Origin: Rhizobium rhizogenes
Lineage (GTDB): Bacteria > Pseudomonadota > Alphaproteobacteria > Rhizobiales > Rhizobiaceae
Assembly: GCF_002005205.3 (NCBI RefSeq)
Contig: NZ_CP019701.2
Coordinates: forward strand, 248,001-312,000
Length of the DNA: 64,000 bases
Direction: 5' to 3'
In this document: positions 34,175-41,258 of the stretch, piece after piece
How the letters are laid out: every line of letters begins with the position of its first letter
How positions within the stretch are numbered: position 1 is the stretch's first letter
Position numbers and translations under genes: made by a program
Notes under the pieces: generated by a model
Database searches by the model: none
The model's input: the letters and a program-made list of their open reading frames with translations, nothing else
What the model was told of the DNA's origin: nothing

Positions 34175-34900
34175 ATGAAGACACTTTTGAGAATGACTCT
34201 GTTGTCCGCCGTCGCGGTCGCTTCGCCTGTCCATGCCGGAACGCTGGATACGTCGATCCTCGACCTCAAGGTCGGCATGCCCTTCGGGAATGCCATGCAA
34301 TGGGTGAAGGAAAGAATCCCGAATGCCAAGACCCTCATGGCGGACCAGGCACGAGGGTCGGACGGAAACAGGTTTTTCACGTACCTGCAACTGACGACGT
34401 CGGGAACCACGAGCAAGGGCATTGAGAAGCTCAAGGCCGAGAATGGATTCCTCGGAGAGACCTGGACGCTCTATGGCGGCGGGCCGGCCTCGGGAACGCA
34501 GGCTGTCGGGATAGCGAGGTCCGTGCGCTACGAGAATGGCAAGGGACCTGACGTCGAGGAGATGAGAAAGGCGCTGGTCGCCCGTTACGGCGAACCGTCG
34601 AAAACGGAGGATGACGGCGAGGAGCTATATTGGGTATCGAAGGATACGGCATTGAACCAATCTTCCTCGACCTGCGCGCCGGACTATCGCAGCCTGAAAT
34701 ATTCCCCGGACTGCGGCACCTACATTTTCGCCTCTATCGACGCGGGCCGTGACCGCCTCGTTACCGAACTGTCGATTTCCATCCTCGACCATGATCTGGC
34801 GATTTCCACGATCACGGCGGAGCGGGCCGCATTGCAGAAGGCAGCGGACGAGAAAATGGAAAGCGACCGTCAGAACAGGGCCGCCGTGCCGAAGCTCTAA
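34175..34900 (+). CDS. Exported protein, 241 aa
   Basis: The ATG at 34175 lies 4 nt after the previous stop, with GGAGACTGA upstream; a TTG-initiated frame from 34160 is less likely. Signal peptide MKTLLRMTLLSAVAVASPVH with cleavage after HAG. The mature part is hydrophilic, mixed alpha/beta, with Cys residues (STCAPDYRSL, SPDCGTYIFA) and a helical tail. The two-gene exported pair is unexplained cargo. I do not recognise either family. Confidence 0.68.
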   Translation: MKTLLRMTLLSAVAVASPVHAGTLDTSILDLKVGMPFGNAMQWVKERIPNAKTLMADQARGSDGNRFFTYLQLTTSGTTSKGIEKLKAENGFLGETWTLYGGGPASGTQAVGIARSVRYENGKGPDVEEMRKALVARYGEPSKTEDDGEELYWVSKDTALNQSSSTCAPDYRSLKYSPDCGTYIFASIDAGRDRLVTELSISILDHDLAISTITAERAALQKAADEKMESDRQNRAAVPKL

Positions 34901-34902
34901 GA

Positions 34903-35535
34903 TCATCTCGGCCCGATGGCCGATGCGATTGACAGCGTGGCGAGGTGCGCCACGCTGCGGGCACCGAACGCGGCCTTGAGCTTTTCGAGCTTGTGCTCGA
35001 CGGTGCGGGGTGAGAGGCCGATCCGAACGCCGATATCACGTGCGGTATATCCTTCCCGTAGCAACTGGAGGATCGCGAGTTCGGCGATGTCCGGTTCGGG
35101 TGCCGGCTTTGTCGTAGGCAGCAGGCAGCGGATGCGGACCAGCGAAACACACCATGAGCCATGCCGTCCCGTATTTCTCGATGGAAGGATGATGCGGTCC
35201 CCGAACATCCTGACATTGGAAAGACAGCCGTCGACACTCTCGATCTCCGGGCGCGCCTGTGCAATCGCCCGCTGCCTGCCTGCAACCATCGTTCCGAGCG
35301 TGAATTGCCGATCCAGGAGATGGCGAAACGGCAGGTCCGTTCCCGCGGGCAAGATGTCCGCCAGACCAGACGGAACCTCGTAACCGCGAATGAGCGAAAG
35401 CGTCCAGTCGAGCGGGTCGGTCGCCGCTGTCCCGGTAACGGTGAGGATCATATCGGGGGCGAGGTAATCCGCAACGCTGGCGCAGATGATATCCGCGCCG
35501 TCGGTATCGGCCCCGGCACTGATCCAGGCATCCAT
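34903..35535 (-). CDS. LuxR-type helix-turn-helix protein, 210 aa
   Basis: The C-terminal 60 residues (about 148-205) are a GerE/LuxR helix-turn-helix: AELAILQLLREGYTARDIGV, then IGLSPRTVEHKLEKLKAAFG. The N-terminal 145 residues show no autoinducer-binding or receiver motifs. A stop codon lies about 22 codons upstream of the ATG at 35535, in a stretch whose neighbouring frame looks coding, so the annotated N-terminus could reflect a frameshift. It converges with the exported-protein gene (3-nt gap) and diverges from the serine recombinase. Confidence 0.75.
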   Translation of the reverse strand: MDAWISAGADTDGADIICASVADYLAPDMILTVTGTAATDPLDWTLSLIRGYEVPSGLADILPAGTDLPFRHLLDRQFTLGTMVAGRQRAIAQARPEIESVDGCLSNVRMFGDRIILPSRNTGRHGSWCVSLVRIRCLLPTTKPAPEPDIAELAILQLLREGYTARDIGVRIGLSPRTVEHKLEKLKAAFGARSVAHLATLSIASAIGPR

Positions 35536-35646
35536 GAGCCGCGCCGCGCATCGATCGAAACTGAGCGGCTGCCGTGTCCGGTATGGAAACGAACCCTTTT
35601 GTCATCACCGCCGAACAGGCTTTGTTCCTTGCATAAGCCCTTGCCA

Positions 35647-35660
35647 CGATTTGCAAATCG
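35647..35660. promoter_or_regulatory. Palindrome CGATTTGCAAATCG upstream of the recombinase
   Basis: A perfect 14-bp dyad in the 221-nt interval between the divergent LuxR-type and recombinase genes. The interval also holds a near-direct repeat CCCTTTTGTCA (35592)/CCTTTTTGTCA (35700) and an inverted GAACCCTT/AAGGGTTC pair. This looks like a res/operator region for the serine recombinase. Confidence 0.45.
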
Positions 35661-35756
35661 AAAGGGTCGCACGACCGCATGTCCACCCCACGAAAGGGTT
35701 CCTTTTTGTCAAGGTGGCGGTGCTGCGGGGGCGGCCGGCACAGGATTTCGGACAGC

Positions 35757-36308
35757 ATGGCAATGATAGGATACGCACGGGTCTCGACGAACGACCAGAA
35801 CCTCGACCTCCAGGTGAACGCATTGCGTTCGGCCGGTTGCGGTCGCGTGTTCGAGGATCATGGCATCTCTGGCTCTGTCGAGAGGCGAAGGGGCCTGAAT
35901 GCGGTGCTAAGGACCCTCCGCAAGGGCGATACGCTGGTGGTATGGCGGCTGGATCGCCTCGGACGGTCGATCCGCCACCTGATAGACGTCATCAACAAGC
36001 TTCAGGTGCGGGGTATCGAGTTTCGCTCGTTGACGGAAAACATCGACACCAGCTCGGCGGGAGGTAGGATGGTCTTCCATGTCATCGCGGCCATGGCCGA
36101 GTTCGAGCGGTCGATGATCAGCGAACGGACAGTTGCCGGAATGGCGGCGGCGCGCCAGCGCGGCCAAAGCCTCGGACGTCGCCGCTCTATGACGGAGGAG
36201 CAATGCGCCGAAGCCGTCAAGGCGCTGCGGCATGGCTGTGAAAGCCTTGCGGACGTCGCTCGTCGTTACAACGTCCATCCCCGGACGCTGAAACGGCTGA
36301 TCGGTTAA
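35757..36308 (+). CDS. Serine recombinase (resolvase/invertase family)
   Basis: A 183-aa protein: catalytic Ser10 in IGYARVSTNDQNLDLQ, the RLDRLGRS arginine motif near residue 70, LTENIDTSSAGGRMVFH, the AEFERSMISERT helix, and a C-terminal helix-turn-helix (SLADVARRYNVHPRTLKRLI). Length and order match Tn3-type resolvases and DNA invertases. The start MAMIGYARVS at 35757 was chosen because family similarity begins there; the frame opens at 35679. No transposase or terminal repeats were found around it. It could resolve multimers of the excised element or drive a local inversion. Confidence 0.92.
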   Translation: MAMIGYARVSTNDQNLDLQVNALRSAGCGRVFEDHGISGSVERRRGLNAVLRTLRKGDTLVVWRLDRLGRSIRHLIDVINKLQVRGIEFRSLTENIDTSSAGGRMVFHVIAAMAEFERSMISERTVAGMAAARQRGQSLGRRRSMTEEQCAEAVKALRHGCESLADVARRYNVHPRTLKRLIG

Positions 36309-36422
36309 ACGATAAGTGTTGCATGCCCTGGATTGCTCGGCGAGTACGAGGCTGTTGTCAGCGTGGGTGCTGAAGGCAGCTAGCCGGACGGCATCCCGCG
36401 TCTTCAGCCCCTATAAGAATAA

Positions 36423-36441
36423 TTCCTTACTATATAAGGAA
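36423..36441 (-). terminator. Possible terminator of the 453-aa gene
   Basis: TTCCTTA/TAAGGAA arms with a 5-nt loop, 13 nt past the stop of the leftward gene; TTATTCTTA follows on the minus strand. The stem is short and AT-rich, so termination may be weak. Confidence 0.4.
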
Positions 36442-36453
36442 AACGGGACACTT

Positions 36454-37815
36454 TCAGTTATGCATTTGATTTAATTGATATATATCGACTAAGGATTCGT
36501 TTTCCATTTCAGGACTGCCGGTCACAGGAAGATATTGTGCCAGCGTTGCGGCATCAGGGGTCTGCCATTCCCCGGCCTTCTCGAGTTCCAGCATCTGCAA
36601 AAGATGATCCCGGCCGTCGAGGTAGTCATCGCCGCTGGCTTCGAACCAATCCCGGATGTAGGCCAGTCTTGCGAAGCTTTCAGGAGAGGTCTCGGCGGTC
36701 TTGTCCATGAAGCCAAGAACATAGTCGGCCATCTGAAATGCATCGTAACACGATGGGAAACCTCCGATGAATGATCGCAGGTCATGCATGATTTTTGCCA
36801 AGCGTCTGGTGGCTTTCTTGACTCCGGGATCGTTGATCTTTTCGGTAAGGTCGGCAAGGTTCCCCGCCATGTCGTCACCGGCGAACGAGTGATATGCCCG
36901 CTCGATCCATGGCAGGACAGGCGTCATGTCAAACAGCAGGCGTTCCATCCGGAAGATCGCCTCCAGCTTTTTCACGGGATAGAAATGGCCGGACACGCTC
37001 ATGTCGATGATGGACATGACATCGACGACGATCGGGTCGGCCCAGAAGTAGTTATGTTCGGCCACGGCGACAGGTTTGGGAAGCTGGATAGCCGGATAGC
37101 GTCCCAGGCGTAGGGCCTCCGCGATCCAGGTGTTCGCTTCGGACAATGAAGGGAACCGACGCCCTCGACGGATGCCGCAAACAGCCCCGATCGTGAAGAT
37201 ATTATAGCCGACGCCCGCTCCCGAAATCTCCGAGAGCAGCGTGGCAAGTTTCTTTTTCCTTGAGGCCTGTGTCGTCACCGGAACATGACGAGGGCTTCCA
37301 TCATCCCACAGCGCCATGGCGAGGCGTTCCAGTTGAAGGATACCTTCGGCCTTTGAATCGAAAGTCGCATCGAGGATGCGGATAAGCTGCTGAGCTGTCT
37401 TCGACAGCTTGCGGATTTTCGCATCCCGTCTTGGGGCTATACCCTGTCTCGCGAGATGTCTGGCGACGGTGCTTTTCGATTGTCCGGTGATCCGGGCCGT
37501 GTTGCGGACGGACGCCCTTCCGAAATCCTCCCCGGAAAACTGGAAGGCGACGGGGGTAGCGAGGAAATCCCTTGCCCTCTGTTCGCGGCTGCGCTTGGGT
37601 TTGTAACGCGGGATGTTGTACCTGTTCATCGTCCAGCGGAAGACGTCGTTAATGAGCCTGTGATCGTCGTTGCCGTTCGGGCCGCGGGTTTCGCGCCAGT
37701 TGCGCATGAAGCCTTCGCAGAAGCCGCGCAGGCGTTCGGCATCCTTGCCTTGTGCATTCACGAAGGAACGAGCTGCCTTGCTCAACGCTTCGAATTCTTC
37801 CTGATTGTCGCTCAC
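36454..37815 (-). CDS. Unknown 453-aa protein with a central HTH-like segment
   Basis: GTG start at 37815. Residues about 80-140 are basic (RYKPKRSREQRARDFLATPV) with a helix-turn-helix-like stretch VRNTARITGQSKSTVARHLA followed by RQGIAPRRDAKIRKL. The remaining 300 residues are helical (LIRILDATFDSKAEGILQLE, ATRRLAKIMHDLRSFIGGFP). It could be a replication- or regulation-related DNA-binding protein of the element, but no family is recognised and no ATPase or nuclease motif is seen. It is divergent from the 38055 gene. Confidence 0.68.
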   Translation of the reverse strand: MSDNQEEFEALSKAARSFVNAQGKDAERLRGFCEGFMRNWRETRGPNGNDDHRLINDVFRWTMNRYNIPRYKPKRSREQRARDFLATPVAFQFSGEDFGRASVRNTARITGQSKSTVARHLARQGIAPRRDAKIRKLSKTAQQLIRILDATFDSKAEGILQLERLAMALWDDGSPRHVPVTTQASRKKKLATLLSEISGAGVGYNIFTIGAVCGIRRGRRFPSLSEANTWIAEALRLGRYPAIQLPKPVAVAEHNYFWADPIVVDVMSIIDMSVSGHFYPVKKLEAIFRMERLLFDMTPVLPWIERAYHSFAGDDMAGNLADLTEKINDPGVKKATRRLAKIMHDLRSFIGGFPSCYDAFQMADYVLGFMDKTAETSPESFARLAYIRDWFEASGDDYLDGRDHLLQMLELEKAGEWQTPDAATLAQYLPVTGSPEMENESLVDIYQLNQMHN

Positions 37816-38054
37816 CCAATACTGCCGTTTTCTTGAAAGCCCTTATAAATATGCTGGGGCCATTTCGGGCGGATATCAAGGGTGGCCGGGGGCACGCCAT
37901 AAGGTGAATGGAATGATCGCCTCCACGTCGAGGTCCGAGCTAGGTGACCATTCTCTTATCAGCAGAGTCGCCGTAAGATAATTTTATTCTTTTGTAAATA
38001 TTGCAACTCTTGATTGCTGCTGGTTTTGTGAAAGGAAGAAGGTGTATTCTGACG

Positions 38055-38753
38055 ATGGGCTTAGCTGGTTTCTTGAGAGAGCCTCAACACTTAGTCGCCC
38101 GAGAGCGCATGCTGCACATGAAAGCAACGCTCGACATGAAGGTGGCTGCCGCTACGTGCGGCTATCAACTCCATATGACGGAACCTGAGATCGACAATAA
38201 CGGCTTCGACTTCACCATTGCGCATCGGTACGATCACCTGCACGTTCAAAACAAGGCGACGATTAGTGGGGCAGGGGTTCGTTCTTGGGATTTTCACCCA
38301 TTACTCTTCCAAGTTCCTTTTCTCGAACGGGACATCTCTCCCTGCGTAGATGGCTATCCGGTTGGTGGCACGGAGGGTGCGATGGGCGGAGCGCTGCTTC
38401 ATGTCGTTTCGAAAGAAGCCGCCGAAGATGGACGGCTTGACGTCAAGTATTACTACTTCGACATCTTTTATGTAGCCGCAGTCGAGCAAGGTCTTTGGGT
38501 AAGCGAAAAGTTCGGACGCGAGGAAGCCCAAAGTATCCTCCGAAAGATCAGGAATGGCAATTGGAGCGAGCGAATAAACCTGCCCTTGCGAGCGTTTCTG
38601 CCAATCAGTTCTCCCGCTGCCATTTTGGCATTCCGCTTCCACATGCCGCGACCATCTAATTACGTCAGCATGGGGCATAAGTGTCCCAATGGCCTTGAGG
38701 AGCTTTGGCGTGCGGAGGTCAGGCATTGGCTTCCCCCAGATGCGCTGGCTTGA
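38055..38753 (+). CDS. Possible PD-(D/E)xK-fold nuclease-like protein, 232 aa
   Basis: A stretch of about residues 46-70 reads NNGFDFTIAHRYDHLHVQNK: a D, a short spacer, a beta strand and a Q-x-K, the layout of the variant (D...QxK) restriction-nuclease core found in DUF4365-type proteins. A Glu precedes it (TEPEIDNN). The rest is globular alpha/beta with no membrane span. The ATG at 38055 follows AGAAGG at a long distance; a TTG at 38001 and later ATGs are alternatives. It sits between the unknown 453-aa gene and the integrase. The nuclease call rests on a short motif only. Confidence 0.6.
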   Translation: MGLAGFLREPQHLVARERMLHMKATLDMKVAAATCGYQLHMTEPEIDNNGFDFTIAHRYDHLHVQNKATISGAGVRSWDFHPLLFQVPFLERDISPCVDGYPVGGTEGAMGGALLHVVSKEAAEDGRLDVKYYYFDIFYVAAVEQGLWVSEKFGREEAQSILRKIRNGNWSERINLPLRAFLPISSPAAILAFRFHMPRPSNYVSMGHKCPNGLEELWRAEVRHWLPPDALA

Positions 38754-39208
38754 CGCAGTGAGGTGCAAGCATGACTCTGTCAAATCAGTTAGTTGATCGA
38801 GCGCACGATTGAGCACCGTGCTTTCAGCAGCAAGCATACTTAACATTGCTGGGAAAAGTTGAGCGATAGCAAAGTCCAAGCATCCATATCCTGGTCTGTG
38901 AGGCTCGCTCCCGCGAACTCAAATATTGGATAGCATTGCTTCTCCGAGCTCTAACGATTCGGCGCGCATTCTGCCACTGGACGGACGATTTCGACCCATT
39001 TCATTTTAACGAGGCCGCAAGTGTCATCGTCCTTGCGAAGGCAGCGACGTAGGCAGGGTATCTAGCGCATACGGAATTTGTCGCACCCAAGCATCACGCG
39101 ACGCGCGGCCGACCCTTCCGACAGAGTAGGTGCGATCTGTGGATTGCGAGCTTTCCTGAACATTGGAAGTCAAGCAGCGTTTCATGCTCCCTAATGTTGG
39201 AGTCCTCA
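38754..39208. other. 455-nt gap before the integrase gene
   Basis: No frame here has a ribosome site or believable codon pattern on either strand. No repeats or hairpins stand out. It may be remnant sequence. Confidence 0.4.
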
Positions 39209-40738
39209 CTACCCTTGGGATGTTCCCAGGGGCTGCCATTCAGATTTGAGTCTGCCATATTCATTGAGTACAGCGTTCGTCCAGATCGTCATGGCCTTGC
39301 GCTTTAAATGGAGGTGCTGCGCGCCACCGTACGCAAGCCGTGTAATACGGGCAATGCGCTGCTCTCGTGAATCGTCGTTGTCGACGTCGAGCTTGTCGGT
39401 GCGTCTCACTTCATGAGCTAGGACCACAGACGCCCCGCCCGGAATTCCTGCGTCGTCGAGGACTCTCGTAATCGTCCGGCGTAGGTCATGCGGGGTCCAC
39501 CATTTGATGCCGTTAACGGCCAGAAGATCGACTGCGGTTGCGCGCTTTTTCGTAAGGGTATCACGCGCGCCGAGGCGCTGGACAACGGCGAGGGTTGACG
39601 ATCGGTGAACATGAATGTCGTCCTTCCCTCGTTCTGATGGCAATAGCCACTGGCTTTCCGTCCTATTCACCAGTTCAAGCTTTTGAGCCATATGCTGGAC
39701 CAGCCGGGGAGGGATCGGGAGAACGTGGGCAACGCCCGCCTTCATAATGCCTTCGCCCCATGCGGCGAGATACCAGCCTTCATTCTCGGGATCAGGGATG
39801 TAGTCCGTTTGTTGGATCGCGAGGGCTGCGCCCTGCCTTTGGGCAGTCAGGCATACCCAATGAAATGCCGCGGCCACACCATCACGGATTCCATGTTTGT
39901 GATCATGCTTTGCCTGCATACGCCCCGGGAGACGCTTCCCGGTGTAGATATCTGTGAGGACGAGGGTCTTCGCTAATCCTTCCAAGCCGGGATTGCGGGT
40001 GCGGGGTTTCACAGTACGTCCAACTGTCAGGAGTTTCCACCAGGGCTCGACACGATCAAGACCGGACTGGCCGCCATGGACAGACTGACAGTAGCTGAGA
40101 ATACTGCTGACGTTCGACACGGCTTTGCCTGCGGGGGAGGGGGACGAGTGTTTCTTCAGCATGACGTCGCGAATGCGTTCTATGTCGGACCTCTTGAGGT
40201 TCACGGCTGGCATGTTGAGAAGGTCGGCAAATTCGGGTTTTGAAAATGTCGATTTTAACGTGGAGACGGTCGTTTCCCTCCACGGCTTCGCTGCCGTGTC
40301 GGCTGTCTTGTCCTCAATCGTTTTATCGATGCACTGCTGCAGGGTCCATGTCCCGATCTTGGGTCGCATTTCCCGCACGATGTCGTCGTGGGTGAGGTCG
40401 AGCTTGTTTTCGACGACGTGATGGTGCTGCCGAAGAAATTCTTCTGCGTATGGCTCTCCGCCAAAGTCGATTTGGCGCTTGACCTTCTCGGCGAGCTCGC
40501 GGGCTGCCTTGATTGATGAAATGTACCAGCCCTCTCCTTCGTGAGCCCATCCAAGGGTTTTACTAATGCCCTTGTATCGCAGGAAGAAGGCAACCTTCTC
40601 GCCTTTGAGGCGGAGTGACAAACCCGTGCATTTCAGGTCGGTGATGTAATGGTTGCCCTTGTGTCCCGGACGCGCTGCCTTGAGGAAGTCGGCGAGGTGA
40701 GAGGGGCGAAGCTCGGCTTTCTCGGAAATCGTGGTCAT
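39209..40738 (-). CDS. Tyrosine-type site-specific integrase of the island
   Basis: A 509-aa phage/ICE integrase. The N-terminal ~90 residues are an arm-DNA-binding domain (ITDLKCTGLSLRLKGEKVAF, FFLRYKGISKTLGWA) of the DUF4102-like type; a core-binding domain follows at about 140-230. The catalytic region has the first Arg in VCLTAQRQGAAL, the HxxR box WWTPHDLRRTITRVL, LAHEVRR, and a Tyr in ITRLAYGGAQH. It would recombine attP with the tRNA-His 3' end. The start at 40738 is ATG; an in-frame TTG at 40750 is possible. The candidate arm site lies just upstream and may autoregulate it. Confidence 0.93.
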   Translation of the reverse strand: MTTISEKAELRPSHLADFLKAARPGHKGNHYITDLKCTGLSLRLKGEKVAFFLRYKGISKTLGWAHEGEGWYISSIKAARELAEKVKRQIDFGGEPYAEEFLRQHHHVVENKLDLTHDDIVREMRPKIGTWTLQQCIDKTIEDKTADTAAKPWRETTVSTLKSTFSKPEFADLLNMPAVNLKRSDIERIRDVMLKKHSSPSPAGKAVSNVSSILSYCQSVHGGQSGLDRVEPWWKLLTVGRTVKPRTRNPGLEGLAKTLVLTDIYTGKRLPGRMQAKHDHKHGIRDGVAAAFHWVCLTAQRQGAALAIQQTDYIPDPENEGWYLAAWGEGIMKAGVAHVLPIPPRLVQHMAQKLELVNRTESQWLLPSERGKDDIHVHRSSTLAVVQRLGARDTLTKKRATAVDLLAVNGIKWWTPHDLRRTITRVLDDAGIPGGASVVLAHEVRRTDKLDVDNDDSREQRIARITRLAYGGAQHLHLKRKAMTIWTNAVLNEYGRLKSEWQPLGTSQG

Positions 40739-40759
40739 CGGAGTCTTCAATTCGTTTTC

Positions 40760-40778
40760 TGGAACACGTCTGGAACAT
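40760..40778 (-). promoter_or_regulatory. Candidate integrase arm site, right end
   Basis: The 19-bp copy identical to 17802-17820, lying 22 nt upstream of the integrase start, between the gene and attR. Its position would let bound integrase repress its own promoter. Confidence 0.6.
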
Positions 40779-40937
40779 ATGCCTACCTGATTTGGTGTCT
40801 TTCAATAGGTGTCAGGCGGAGCGGGTGATGTCATAAATTGAAGGGATTTATCGAGAAAAATCTTTATAAGTCAATATATTGTGGGTAAAATAAAAGACAC
40901 CGATTTCCATCGAAATCTTGCATTAACGTCAGGCCTT

Positions 40938-40991
40938 AGGTTTGTGGCACCTGAGGTCGGTGGTTCGACCCCACTCAACCGTACCATTCCC
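40938..40991 (+). repeat. attR: 54-bp direct repeat, remnant 3' end of tRNA-His
   Basis: Identical to 17651-17704. The D arm and acceptor 5' half are missing to its left, so this is a tRNA fragment and not a second tRNA gene. It marks the right boundary of the island. Confidence 0.93.
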
Positions 40992-41037
40992 TTCTCCCGA
41001 TAAGTTCAAATGCTACAAGGACTTACCGGGAGAGGGG
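40989..41037 (+). terminator. Hairpin after attR, probable original tRNA-His terminator
   Basis: The right arm GACTTACCGGGAGAGGGG (41020-41037) is identical to that after attL. The left arm differs at two positions and the loop at several, so the two hairpins are homologous but diverged. Confidence 0.6.
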
Positions 41038-41258
41038 AGTAACTTCCCCTTCCTGGCCATGGCTCCCGTTTCAGAAATCCCGCGAAAATGATGCGATGAT
41101 CGTGCTGGTCCGTGCCGTTGCGTTGCGCAGCCTGTAGAGCCCCGCCGTTTTTCACGCAGGGAAAAACCATTTGGCTAAAATCTCTTGCGCTGGTATTGTC
41201 CACCCAACGAAACCTTATGAAAGCCAGCAGCATAGCGTCTACGCTTGTGCGCGGCGAA

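Larger units (their letters stand above)
17651..40991. mobile_element. Integrated genomic island in tRNA-His, about 23.3 kb
   Basis: The same 54-bp sequence occurs at 17651-17704 (inside tRNA-His) and 40938-40991, in the same orientation. A tyrosine integrase with an N-terminal arm-binding domain ends 1.7 kb before the right copy and reads inwards. A relaxase, a DotA/TraY-like protein, a serine recombinase, a methyltransferase and defence-like genes lie between. The flanks are ordinary chromosomal genes. Lack of most secretion genes suggests an integrative mobilisable element or a decayed conjugative one. Confidence 0.92.

Noticed and set aside
35757..36308. Serine recombinase as part of a Tn3-type transposon
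   Set aside because: No Tn3 transposase, 38-bp terminal repeats or target duplication found around it.
38301..38879. A 192-codon minus-strand open frame over the nuclease-like gene
   Set aside because: The plus-strand frame has a better fold pattern and motif; the minus frame lacks a ribosome site. It remains the less likely alternative.
40938..40991. A second tRNA-His
   Set aside because: Only the 3' half is present; the D arm and acceptor 5' strand are missing, as expected for attR.
17651..40991. Complete prophage
   Set aside because: No capsid, tail, terminase or lysis genes are visible; a relaxase and DotA-like protein point to a mobilisable element.
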